DNA of 37,231 nucleotides, taken from assembly GCA_041741375.1 (NCBI GenBank), contig JBGSKF010000048.1:1-37231 (forward strand), given 5' to 3'. The translations under genes and the position numbers were made by a program. The notes beneath the pieces are model-generated. The model had not been told where the DNA came from, did not search any database, and saw nothing but the letters and a program-made list of their open reading frames with translations. Numbering within the stretch: position 1 is the stretch's first letter; each line of letters begins with the position of its first letter. This document shows, in pieces, positions 8,179 through 15,561 of the stretch. The stretch is from OFTM291 sp041741375 (GTDB lineage Bacteria; Gemmatimonadota; Gemmatimonadetes; Gemmatimonadales; GWC2-71-9).

Positions 8179-8247
8179 CGCGCGGTTGGGGTCGCCCTCC
8201 TATATCAGCAGGGAGCGGCTTCATGCCATGGGTGTGATTGTAAGGCT

Positions 8248-9519
8248 TTGAAACGACTACTCTGCTTCTCAAAGGACCGCCCCATCAACTCCACGGCGAC
8301 GGGCAGGTGGATCCTTGTGCTCGTGCTGGCTGCCATCGCGGGATGTCGAGCGGAGCCGGGGCCGTATGCTATGACGGTGGGCGACAGCACGGGTATCGTG
8401 CTGATCGACCACGGTCCGGAACTTCCGGCGGGTATCGAGTACTGGTCCATCGAGCCGACACCTGTTCTAGATATCGGGAACGCCGAAGGTGACGAGGCCT
8501 ACCTGTTTACGAGGATTGTGCAGGCGAGCAGCTTGCCGGGAGGTGATCTGGTTGTCGCTGACCGGGAGACGCGTGACTTTCGGATATTCGACTCGACGGG
8601 ACGCCTCGTCAGGCGCTTTGGGAGAAAGGGGAAGGGGCCTGGTGAGTTTCAGACTCTGGCCTGGGTCGGCGTCGATCAGGCCGGGGGCATGGCAGCATAC
8701 GACTTCTCGCTGCGTCGCCTCTCCCGCTTCTCCAATGATGGGGTACTGCAGGAGGAACTCTCGCTTCGGTCGCTGCAGGTGGGATCTGTGCTTGGCCAGT
8801 TTGAGGACGGCTCCATCCTGTCTCGCCGGATCATTCTCCCCAATGAAACCGATCTTGGGAAACTCAGCACCGGTCTCGTGAGGGACTCAGTCGCCCTATC
8901 CTTGATTTCTCCTGACGGCTCGTCGAGCACACCAGTTGGGCGCTTTCCCGGAGCTCAATCAGTTAGGGTAATCGTGAATAGAAGCATTGCCGTGCCTCCG
9001 GCACCCTTCGGTCTCCAGACAATAATCGCGGTGGCCGACACAGTCTTTTACGTGAGCACGCAGGATTCCTACGAGATCCGCGCCTATCTCAAGAACGGTC
9101 GCCTCCAGAGAATCATCAGGAGGCGCGTGGAGCCGGTGACAGTCTCGGTCACCTCGAGAGAAGCATGGCAACGGCAGCACGATGAACGCCTCGAACGATT
9201 GCGCGCCGGGCCACCGGTCCCGCCTGAGGTATGGATGGCGGCGGAGTACTCGACCCTTCCCGAGGCCTTTCCAGCCCATGGGGATCTCCACATTGATCAA
9301 TTGGGGAATATCTGGGTCGAGAACTACCGCCCCTTTCCCGCGGAGGACACCCTCGCCACATGGCTCGTGTTGAACCCGGAGGGGGCCATCATCGCGACCG
9401 CGGAGTTGCCCAACGTGCAGATCACCGAGATCGGGACCGATCGGGTTGTCGGGGTCTGGCGTGACGAGGATGACGTGCTGCACGTGCGGGTCTATCGGCT
9501 GGTCAAGCATCGCCCGTAG
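8248..9519 (+). CDS. 6-bladed beta-propeller lipoprotein
   Basis: The frame is open from a GTG at 8173, but that codon lies in a hairpin. A TTG at 8248 just upstream of the signal sequence is the more sensible of two weak starts. A hydrophobic segment WILVLVLAAIAGC ends in a lipobox, so the protein is a lipoprotein. The body shows NHL/6-bladed repeats: LPGGDLVVADRETRDFRIFD, GRLVRRFGRKGKGPGEF (the hallmark GRxGxGPGEF turn) and later DLHIDQLGNIWVENY. Such proteins are surface or periplasmic binding scaffolds, usually without catalytic activity. Same strand as the DsbA-like and peptide genes, with a gap of about 210 bp. Its role with them is inferred from position only. Confidence 0.85.
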   Translation: MKRLLCFSKDRPINSTATGRWILVLVLAAIAGCRAEPGPYAMTVGDSTGIVLIDHGPELPAGIEYWSIEPTPVLDIGNAEGDEAYLFTRIVQASSLPGGDLVVADRETRDFRIFDSTGRLVRRFGRKGKGPGEFQTLAWVGVDQAGGMAAYDFSLRRLSRFSNDGVLQEELSLRSLQVGSVLGQFEDGSILSRRIILPNETDLGKLSTGLVRDSVALSLISPDGSSSTPVGRFPGAQSVRVIVNRSIAVPPAPFGLQTIIAVADTVFYVSTQDSYEIRAYLKNGRLQRIIRRRVEPVTVSVTSREAWQRQHDERLERLRAGPPVPPEVWMAAEYSTLPEAFPAHGDLHIDQLGNIWVENYRPFPAEDTLATWLVLNPEGAIIATAELPNVQITEIGTDRVVGVWRDEDDVLHVRVYRLVKHRP

Positions 9520-9930
9520 GCAGACTTTTCTCGTCGCCCCGCCACTATGCGCAGCGCATGTGCGCCGTGGGTGCACGCGGAGGAGACGGGTGCCCGTCCC
9601 TCGGGGAAGATGGACATGGAGACACAGGATGAACAGGATTCGTACGTGCGACAACTCGTCCCCGGCCCGCTGGGATCGCACGCTTCACAAGAAAAAGGCC
9701 CGTAAGGATCGATAAACACAGAGTATGTGTGATTGATCGACATCCTGTTCATCCTGCCCATCCATGTAAAAACAGTACACCAGGGTCTGAAGGTCCCCAG
9801 GGTGGAGGACTGTAGCCCGGATTGGGGCCGGATGACAAGGCAGGGGGGAGGGCGGACGAAACGTCGAGGCTCCTCCGGCCGTAAGGGAGAGAGAAGCCCT
9901 TGGCCTCTCCCCCCTGTGGAGCTGAACCCG
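9520..9930. other. Gene-free spacer with 9-bp-period repeats in inverted orientation
   Basis: This 411-bp gap contains a perfect 15-bp inverted repeat: CAGGATGAACAGGAT at 9625-9639 and its complement ATCCTGTTCATCCTG at 9742-9756. The second copy continues with a 9-bp period (ATCCTGTTC, ATCCTGCCC). The same ATCCTGTTC unit recurs at 15228-15256 and 21429-21457. I see no promoter or conserved ORF. Confidence 0.7.
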
Positions 9931-10701
9931 ATGCGACCGATCACCCCCACCGCCTTTGCGACGTGCGCCCTCCTTCCCCTCATGGCAGCGCCGGTGGCCG
10001 CCCAGGGATTCCGCTGGCCGGAGGAACCGAAGAACATCCAGGTCCTCCCTGCGGAGGCGAAGGGCCAGGTTCTCGGCCAGATCATGCGGGGGTACACGCA
10101 GGCGCTCGGCGTACGCTGCGAGTTCTGCCACGTGGGGGAGGGTGGAAACCTCGCCAACTTTGATTTCGAGTCGGACGACAAACCCGCCAAGGAAAAAGCC
10201 CGGATCATGTACGAGATGGTGGACGCGATCAACCGCACCCACCTGGAAAAGCTCACCGAGCTCGGCGTCCCCGCGTCGAGCCGCGTGGAGGTCACCTGTG
10301 TCACCTGCCACCGGGGCAACACCAGACCGGTGATGCTGGGAGACGTGCTGGCCGCGACCATCGACAGCGCCGGGGTGGACCGGGCGGTGACGCAGTACCG
10401 CCAACTTCGGGACCGGTCGTACGGCGGGTTCACTTGGGACTTCTCGACTCGGACTCTGGCCGAGCTCTCGCAGCGGCTGGCGGGCGAGGGGAAGTCGGCC
10501 GCGGCGATCCGGATGGCGCAGCTCGAGCTGGAGGCGAACGGGGAGTCGGTGCAGGGCCTCCTGGCCCTCGGCTCGGCCCAGTCCCAGGCCGGAAACCGTG
10601 CGGAAGGGATCGCGGCGATGGAGCGGGCGCTGGCCCTGGCGCCGGAACAGCAGAAGGGGTTCATCCGGCAGCAGATCGAACGGTTGCGCCAGCAGCCCTG
10701 A
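9931..10701 (+). CDS. PufC-like dihaem c-type cytochrome with C-terminal helical repeats
   Basis: About 256 residues from the ATG at 9931, which directly precedes a signal peptide (TPTAFATCALLPLMAAPVAAQ). Upstream in-frame sequence is repeat DNA. Two haem c sites are visible, CEFCH and CVTCH. The first is preceded by IMRGYTQALGVR, placing a Met about 12 residues before the first Cys, as in the axial-ligand helices of photosynthetic reaction-centre cytochrome c subunits. That family normally has four haems, so this is a reduced form. After about residue 150 come helical TPR-like repeats (AAAIRMAQLELEANGES, AEGIAAMERALALAPEQ). Probably a periplasmic electron carrier; no photosynthesis genes are present. 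Confidence 0.85.
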   Translation: MRPITPTAFATCALLPLMAAPVAAQGFRWPEEPKNIQVLPAEAKGQVLGQIMRGYTQALGVRCEFCHVGEGGNLANFDFESDDKPAKEKARIMYEMVDAINRTHLEKLTELGVPASSRVEVTCVTCHRGNTRPVMLGDVLAATIDSAGVDRAVTQYRQLRDRSYGGFTWDFSTRTLAELSQRLAGEGKSAAAIRMAQLELEANGESVQGLLALGSAQSQAGNRAEGIAAMERALALAPEQQKGFIRQQIERLRQQP

Positions 10702-10740
10702 TGGGTCTCCTCTCCCGCGTGCGGGCGGGGAGTTCCATCG

Positions 10741-10764
10741 CTCTCCGCCCTGCTTTGCGGAGAG
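10741..10764 (+). terminator. Possible terminator hairpin after the cytochrome gene
   Basis: Perfect 8-bp stem CTCTCCGC / GCGGAGAG around an 8-base loop, 40 bases past the cytochrome stop codon. No T-tract follows, so Rho-independent function is uncertain. Confidence 0.35.
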
Positions 10765-10870
10765 ATCGCGGATCCCGGCCTGACGCACGATGGTTGCCGG
10801 GACTCCCGCCGCGTGGTGGGCTCCGTGTCGTGTCGCGTCCCTGACAGATGCCCTTCTCGACCGTCCGGGT

Positions 10871-10901
10871 TTGATACAGGACTCCTGATCATAGCTATAA
10901 T
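10871..10901 (+). promoter_or_regulatory. Sigma-70-type promoter for the alpha-CTD/sigma-4 fusion gene
   Basis: TTGATA (10871-10876) and TATAAT (10896-10901) are separated by 19 bp, near-consensus elements with a slightly long spacer. They lie in an unusually AT-rich patch 120 bp before the start codon, giving an untranslated leader of roughly 115 bases. The rest of the 10702-11023 gap holds only the cytochrome hairpin. Confidence 0.6.
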
Positions 10902-11023
10902 TAATATCTCTGACCGTGCCCGAGGGAGCCGCATGGTGTTGATGCGTCTGGTGGGCGGGTGGACGGGCAGGACTGATCGCAAATGCCATTGTACTGGAGA
11001 GGACTCTTGAAGGCGGGAACGAG

Positions 11024-12508
11024 ATGATACAGCCTGACAATCTCCCGATAGAAGCCCTCCACCTGTCCCCCCGGTGTCTTAATGCCATCAAGAAGGCCGA
11101 CCTCGAGACGGTGGGTGACGTTCTTCGATATCACAAGCTCGGCTGGGTGCGCGGACTTCGCAATATCGGCACCAAGGGACAGGCCGAGATCGGCCGAGCC
11201 GTTTCCGCCTTCAGGGCTGGCAGACATGCGCCGACAGTAGTGGAAGAGATCGGACCGGACTCACGGTCCGTAGACATTCATGGAGACGACCCACCCCCCA
11301 GGCCCGACGACCGCACGGCGGCCATCGAGGCGCTCCCGATCTCAGTTCTGCTGCTGGAGGAGCGCTCGCGGAGAGTGCTTGAACGCGGACAGATCACGAC
11401 CGTTGGACAGGTGCTGGACGGCGAGCGTGCAGGCTGGCTTCCGTGTGTCCATGGGCTCGGTGAGCGCGGGATAGCCGACATTCACGAAGCACTGCGATCT
11501 CTGCTCGGGAAGGCCGCCGATTTGCCCCCCGAGGCGATACGCGAACTGGGTGATCCTCGCGCTCCCCTGGTGGAGGTGGGAGATCGTGTGCCGGTCGATC
11601 TCCCGGCTCTTTTTCCCGCCATCCTCGAAAGAATGTGGGGCACCCTGGGTAACGACCGGGATCGAGAGATCTTTCACCGGCGCTACGGGCTTTCGGGCGG
11701 CACCCCGTGTTCTTTTGAGGACATCGGCCTCCACCTCGGCATTGTGAGGGAGCGGGTACGACAACTGCACGAGAGGCTACTCGGCAGACTGCGGCAGGTG
11801 CTTCTCGGAAGGCATGTGTCTCGCGAGTTCCATACCCCTGCGGTTCTGGTGGAGGAAACCGATCAGTTTCTTGCGTACCTCACCGACGTGTCCTTCCGTC
11901 CCGAAAGCGACATCAGGGCATATTTCGAGCGGCGTTACGGGCACCGTGTGACTCCGGCGGGCGCCCGATACCTGCCGCTTCTGATGATGGCGTTGGGCTC
12001 TTCCTCGACCGAGCTTCGGGCGCTTGGCACGCGGTCACAGGACCGGCGGGTGTGGCACGCTCCCGGTTACCATAGACGGAAGCCTCTCGCCAGGATCGTG
12101 GAGTCCGCGCGGTCCGTGATCCGGAAAAATCCACGAGGTGTATCCCTCCAGCAGATAATGGCCCAGGTGGAAAAGGATGATGTTGGATATGTCAGTGCCG
12201 ACGATCTTCGACAGCTCCTCGCTCTGCTGCCCGAAGCGGAAATCACCCCCCGCGGAGAGTACCGGTTGGCGCTCCAAGGCCGGCCCGCCCTGGCACGCAG
12301 GGCGGACGGAGTCGTTGTGGAAGTGGGCAAACCACCGCAACACCGCGGGATCACCCGACGGACCAAACCGGCACAGGTCACGAACGGACCGAATGGACTA
12401 TCGGAGGACGTCGCCACGCGGGTCCGGGGAAAGGCTTCTTCGCATCACTCCACGCGCCGGGGGTCCCACGACCATCGCCCGCGGAACCGTCCGGATGTGC
12501 GGGATTGA
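11024..12508 (+). CDS. Regulator fusing two RNA polymerase alpha-CTD-like domains to a sigma-70 region-4-like domain
   Basis: A 494-residue cytoplasmic protein. Residues 7-62 resemble the alpha-subunit C-terminal domain (LPIEALHLSPRCLNAIKKA, TVGDVLR, GLRNIGTKGQAEI), a helix-hairpin-helix DNA- and activator-binding module. Residues 104-160 are a second, divergent copy (LPISVLLLEERSRRVLERG, TTVGQVL, HGLGERGIADIHEAL). Residues 201-262 resemble sigma-70 region 4 (NDRDREIFHRRYGLSGG, FEDIGLHLGIVRERVRQLHE), which reads -35 boxes. A helical middle part and a possible winged helix at about 350-410 follow, then a basic low-complexity tail. No sigma region 2 is present, so it cannot melt promoters alone. 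Probably a transcription regulator docking on promoters or polymerase. It has its own promoter and no operon partner. Confidence 0.8.
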   Translation: MIQPDNLPIEALHLSPRCLNAIKKADLETVGDVLRYHKLGWVRGLRNIGTKGQAEIGRAVSAFRAGRHAPTVVEEIGPDSRSVDIHGDDPPPRPDDRTAAIEALPISVLLLEERSRRVLERGQITTVGQVLDGERAGWLPCVHGLGERGIADIHEALRSLLGKAADLPPEAIRELGDPRAPLVEVGDRVPVDLPALFPAILERMWGTLGNDRDREIFHRRYGLSGGTPCSFEDIGLHLGIVRERVRQLHERLLGRLRQVLLGRHVSREFHTPAVLVEETDQFLAYLTDVSFRPESDIRAYFERRYGHRVTPAGARYLPLLMMALGSSSTELRALGTRSQDRRVWHAPGYHRRKPLARIVESARSVIRKNPRGVSLQQIMAQVEKDDVGYVSADDLRQLLALLPEAEITPRGEYRLALQGRPALARRADGVVVEVGKPPQHRGITRRTKPAQVTNGPNGLSEDVATRVRGKASSHHSTRRGSHDHRPRNRPDVRD

Positions 12509-12566
12509 ATGACATCCTGCTCATGCCGGTTCCATCCACGTCGGAGACGGTGAATCGCGATCGGTT

Positions 12567-12572
12567 TATGAT
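12567..12572 (+). promoter_or_regulatory. -10 box immediately upstream of namA (leaderless-type)
   Basis: TATGAT ends 6 bases before the ATG at 12579. Transcription starting 6-8 bases after a -10 box would begin at or next to the start codon, giving a leaderless or nearly leaderless mRNA. The same spacing is seen before the gene at 13720. No clear -35 box was found. A GAGGG also lies in the 6-base gap and could act as a short Shine-Dalgarno. Confidence 0.35.
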
Positions 12573-12578
12573 TGAGGG

Positions 12579-13667
12579 ATGACCACCGTCTCCCATCTCT
12601 TCAGTCCGATCGAGTTCCGCGATGTCCGCCTCCGGAACCGGATCGTCGTCTCCCCCATGTGCCAATACTCCAGCGTGGACGGCTTCGCCTCCGATTGGCA
12701 CCTGGTCCACCTCGGAAGCCGGGCCATCGGCGGGGCCGGTGCCGTGATCACCGAAGCCACAGCGGTGCTTCCCGAGGGGCGGATCAGTCCCGACGACCTC
12801 GGACTCTGGAAGGACGAGCACGTCGAGGGGCTCCGCCGAGCACTTCGATTCGTGGAGGAGGCCGGCGCGGTGCCGGGTGTGCAACTGGCCCACGCCGGAC
12901 GCAAGGCGAGTTCCAGTGCCCCGTGGAAGGGTGCGGTTCCTCTGGACCCGCAGGCCGGGGGATGGCGACCGATCGTCGGCCCGAGTGCGATCCCCTTTCG
13001 CGAGGGACATCCGGTGCCGGAACCCCTCGATACGGCGGGGATCGACCGGGTGGTACGCGCCTTTTCCGACGCCGCTCGGCGCGCCCACGATGCCGGAGCT
13101 CGGCTCCTCGAGATCCATGCCGCCCATGGATACCTCCTGCACTCCTTCCTCTCTCCCTTGTCCAACCAGCGCGACGACGGATACGGAGGATCGTTCGAGA
13201 ACCGCACCCGTCTCCTGCGTGACGTTCTGACCGCGGTGCGTGAGGTGTGGCCCGCGGACTACCCGGTGTTCGTGCGGCTCTCCGCCAGCGATTGGACCGA
13301 GGATGGGTGGACCATCGAGGACTCGGTGCGCCTGGCGCGCGAACTCGCTTCACTCGGCGTTGATCTGGTGGACTGTTCCTCCGGTGGGGTCATCCCCGGG
13401 GTCTCCATCCCGGTGGGACCGGGGTATCAGGTCGAACTGGCGAGCCGCGTGCGCCGGGAGGCGGGGGTGCCCACCGGCGCCGTGGGTCTCATCACCACGG
13501 CCTCCCAGGCCGACCAGATCATCAGAAACGGGCAGGCGGACCTGGTGTTCCTGGCCCGTGCCCTCCTGCGGGATCCCTACTGGCCCCTCTCGGCTGCGCA
13601 GGAGCTGGGTCATCCCGCACCGATTCCCTCACAGTATCTTCGGGCCCATCCAGCTGCAGGGAAGTGA
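12579..13667 (+). CDS. namA: NADPH dehydrogenase, Old Yellow Enzyme family (YqjM/NamA type)
   Basis: A 362-residue FMN-dependent ene-reductase that reduces activated C=C bonds, such as enones and nitro-olefins, with NADPH. The TIM barrel begins LFSPIEFRDVRLRNRIVVSPMCQYS, where C28 is the redox-tuning cysteine of the thermophilic-like/YqjM subclass. Other signatures: QLAHAGRKASS, the substrate-binding histidine pair in LEIHAAHGYLLHSFLSP, NQRDDGYGGSFENR, and the phosphate-binding GQADLVFLARALLRDP. Length matches the family (about 340-370). The next gene starts 52 bp downstream but has its own -10 box, so the gene is probably a single unit. Confidence 0.95.
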   Translation: MTTVSHLFSPIEFRDVRLRNRIVVSPMCQYSSVDGFASDWHLVHLGSRAIGGAGAVITEATAVLPEGRISPDDLGLWKDEHVEGLRRALRFVEEAGAVPGVQLAHAGRKASSSAPWKGAVPLDPQAGGWRPIVGPSAIPFREGHPVPEPLDTAGIDRVVRAFSDAARRAHDAGARLLEIHAAHGYLLHSFLSPLSNQRDDGYGGSFENRTRLLRDVLTAVREVWPADYPVFVRLSASDWTEDGWTIEDSVRLARELASLGVDLVDCSSGGVIPGVSIPVGPGYQVELASRVRREAGVPTGAVGLITTASQADQIIRNGQADLVFLARALLRDPYWPLSAAQELGHPAPIPSQYLRAHPAAGK

Positions 13668-13707
13668 CCCTCCGGCGGAAGGGTCGTCACCGGCAACGGG
13701 AACGGGG

Positions 13708-13713
13708 TACAAT
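13708..13713 (+). promoter_or_regulatory. -10 box immediately upstream of the DUF2007-like gene (leaderless-type)
   Basis: TACAAT ends 6 bases before the ATG at 13720, the same geometry as upstream of namA. No good -35 element is visible. A Shine-Dalgarno is nearly absent (only AGG two bases before the ATG), which favours a leaderless transcript. Confidence 0.4.
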
Positions 13714-13719
13714 TCAGGC

Positions 13720-13932
13720 ATGGATTCCGACGTGGTGGTCATTGGCTGGTACGGGCTTCCGGCGGAGGCGGAGATGGACGCCTCGGTGCTGGAGGCCCAC
13801 GGCATTCCATCCATGATCATGACGGATGACGCCGGAGGGATGCTGCCCAGCCTCCAACTGCTGGCCGAGACCCGTCTCGCGGTCAGGGCGAGTGATGCGG
13901 AGGAGGCGCGGCGGATTCTGGGGATGGAGTGA
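13720..13932 (+). CDS. DUF2007-like small protein
   Basis: A 70-residue protein beginning MDSDVVVIGWYGLPAEAEM, with a beta-alpha-beta ACT-like pattern. An AEAEMDASVLEAHGIPS helix-turn is followed by LLAETRLAVRASDAEEARRIL. The order (extended strand, helix with LEAxGIP, strand, then V...DAEEAR.IL) is that of DUF2007, 'putative signal transducing protein', whose function is unknown. No membrane segment. It lies after namA on the same strand and converges on the glycine-zipper lipoprotein gene. Confidence 0.8.
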   Translation: MDSDVVVIGWYGLPAEAEMDASVLEAHGIPSMIMTDDAGGMLPSLQLLAETRLAVRASDAEEARRILGME

Positions 13933-13998
13933 ACGCACCCCTGGCACCGCTACGCGTCATCCTTCCGTCGTCCCGACCTCGAAGCCCGTCAGGCCGGA

Positions 13999-14066
13999 GG
14001 GCGGTTCACGAACCGCCCCTACACCATCACTTTACCGCCCTGGCCAGGGCGGTTCACGAACCGCCC
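13999..14066. repeat. REP-like palindrome cluster between convergent genes
   Basis: Two identical 20-base palindromes, GGGCGGTTCACGAACCGCCC, lie at 13999-14018 and 14047-14066. Between them a perfect 18-base palindrome at 14035-14052 (CCGCCC-TGGCCA-GGGCGG) partly overlaps the second copy. Each 20-mer is followed by CCTAC. The second trailing CTAC overlaps the stop codon of the minus-strand lipoprotein gene (14070-14072). Clusters of this kind commonly protect 3' ends or terminate convergent transcripts. Confidence 0.85.
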
Positions 14067-14069
14067 CTA

Positions 14070-14966
14070 CTAGAAACTCCGGAGAATCGACGCCTGCGAG
14101 AAGGGGCCGTTCAGCACGCACGCCACGTTGCTGGACGCGAGCGCCACCTCGAAGAGTTTTTCCCCGCCATTCGAAAGCGCCCCGGCTGCCGCCCCGGCAC
14201 CGGCGCCAATGATCGTTCCCTTCCGGCCGCCGAAGATGCTGCCGAGTATTCCCCCGATGACCGCGCCGGTTCCGGCGCGAGTGGCGGTGCTGGGTCCGGT
14301 CCGGCCGGCATCCCGAACCTCGACCGGGAGGTTCTGGGTGACGGCGTCGATCGGGTGGGATTCTCCGTTCACGACGATACTGTTGAACGTGAGCTCGATC
14401 CGTCCGCCTCGGCCCTGACTGTCGGGCTGGCGGAGGTCCGAGATCCGTCCCAGAATGAGACTCCCGGCGGGGATGATGACCTGACCATTCTCGTCCGTCA
14501 CATCCGACGCGACCCGTCCGGTCACGGCGTCGCCGGGGCGGTTGATGCGCGACGAGATGTTGGTGGCCACCTGCACGTTGAAGCTGGTTCCGGCCTTGGC
14601 CGTGGGCAGGGGGGCCGGGGCATCGGCTGGTGTCTCGGCGAGGACCGGATCGGGGAGTTCCGGGATCGGAACGGGTGCCAGGAGCGGCTCCGGCTCGGGT
14701 TCCGGCTCGGGCTCCGGGGTCGGAACCGGCGGGGGGGTGACCTTGGGAGCCGGTGGCCTGGCCGGTGGCGCCGCTTGGGGCGAGGGTTCGGCCGGGGGGG
14801 CCCCTGCCAGGTCATTCAGGTCATAGAGGGGCTCAGCCTGCACCAACTGGAGGTCCCGGGTCAACGAATCGTCCGGCACTGCCTGGTCTCCGGACTGGCA
14901 GGCCGCAGCTGCCGCGACGACGAGAAGGGCCGCGGCGATGCGGAACGGGGCGGATGAGCGGGTCAT
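14070..14966 (-). CDS. Lipoprotein with proline-rich linker and glycine-zipper C-terminus
   Basis: About 298 residues from the ATG at 14966, which has a GGAGGAC Shine-Dalgarno; the frame continues upstream but without signal features. Residues 1-22 form a lipoprotein signal (FRIAAALLVVAAAAAC). A long Pro/Glu/Ala linker follows, including a run of alternating P and E at about 70-110. It could span the periplasm as in TonB-like proteins. The folded part (about 140-298) has strands FNVQVATNISSRINRPGD and IIPAGSLILGRIS, then a glycine zipper GAVIGGILGSIFGGRKG and GAGAGAAAGAL. It is a likely paralogue of the protein at 3187-3843. Function unknown. Confidence 0.8.
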   Translation of the reverse strand: MTRSSAPFRIAAALLVVAAAAACQSGDQAVPDDSLTRDLQLVQAEPLYDLNDLAGAPPAEPSPQAAPPARPPAPKVTPPPVPTPEPEPEPEPEPLLAPVPIPELPDPVLAETPADAPAPLPTAKAGTSFNVQVATNISSRINRPGDAVTGRVASDVTDENGQVIIPAGSLILGRISDLRQPDSQGRGGRIELTFNSIVVNGESHPIDAVTQNLPVEVRDAGRTGPSTATRAGTGAVIGGILGSIFGGRKGTIIGAGAGAAAGALSNGGEKLFEVALASSNVACVLNGPFSQASILRSF

Positions 14967-15515
14967 GAGGGTCCTCCATGGCGCTGATGATGGTTCCCAG
15001 TTGGGTCGAGATTCCTGCCTCGTGGGAGTGTGACTACCAAGCATACGACGACAGACGCGCGATTGGATTCACATGTCACCTGGGATCGGTCAGGTGGCTG
15101 ACACAGGAGTGTTCAGGTTTCAAATTCCGGTTCTTCTCCAATTTCCGTGCGAACGGCATGGCCGAAGCGCGGTAGACCTGACCGCCAGGAGACGCTGGAT
15201 CGGCTCCCCTGCCCAGGAGAAAACATCCTGTCAATTCTGTTCATCCTGTCAGAAAAGCCCCCTCACCAGGGATCGCGAAATGGCTCCACCCCCGTGCGCG
15301 TCCGATTGGGATCCCTTCGTGGGCTCCAAGCGCCGTTGCGCCCCTGCGTCCTGGCGCCTTTGCGTTGAGGCAGTTCCATGTGCATCGAGACCCGGACGAC
15401 GGGAAGTACACCGGGAACCTCCTCAGATCCCTCGCTTCACTCGGGATGACGAGTGAACAGAGATCACCTAAACTGGAGAAGAACCCAAATTCCAGGGCGG
15501 CAGTGGGCCGACCCG
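14967..15515. other. Intergenic region with mixed short repeats
   Basis: Most of the 595-bp gap between the divergent lipoprotein and ppa genes. It contains a perfect inverted repeat CACCTG / CAGGTG at 15077-15096, which may be an operator. A 9-bp-period block at about 15228-15256 (ATCCTGTCA, ATTCTGTTC, ATCCTGTCA) and an 8-bp array, listed separately, follow. I see no conserved ORF. Confidence 0.5.
15330..15369. repeat. Octanucleotide tandem array (GCGNNNNN, five units)
   Basis: Five consecutive 8-bp units each beginning GCG: GCGCCGTT, GCGCCCCT, GCGTCCTG, GCGCCTTT, GCGTTGAG. The regular period distinguishes it from ordinary GC-rich sequence. It lies in the divergent gap upstream of ppa. Confidence 0.7.
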
Positions 15516-15546
15516 ACTGAACCCTGAAAACTGAATACTGAAAACT
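15516..15546. repeat. Heptanucleotide tandem array (ACTGAAA)
   Basis: Four and a half 7-bp units (ACTGAAC, CCTGAAA, ACTGAAT, ACTGAAA, ACTG) ending 15 bases before the ppa start codon. It occupies the place where a promoter or Shine-Dalgarno would be expected; no Shine-Dalgarno is seen for ppa. Confidence 0.8.
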
Positions 15547-15561
15547 GTTACCTTTGGCCCC

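Noticed and set aside
9492..11091. Long minus-strand frames over the cytochrome gene
   Set aside because: They run through repeat DNA and opposite the CxxCH-bearing cytochrome; no recognisable protein.
13933..14069. Rho-independent terminator with T-tract
   Set aside because: The palindromes are REP-like and lack a T-run on either strand, so they are listed as repeats only.
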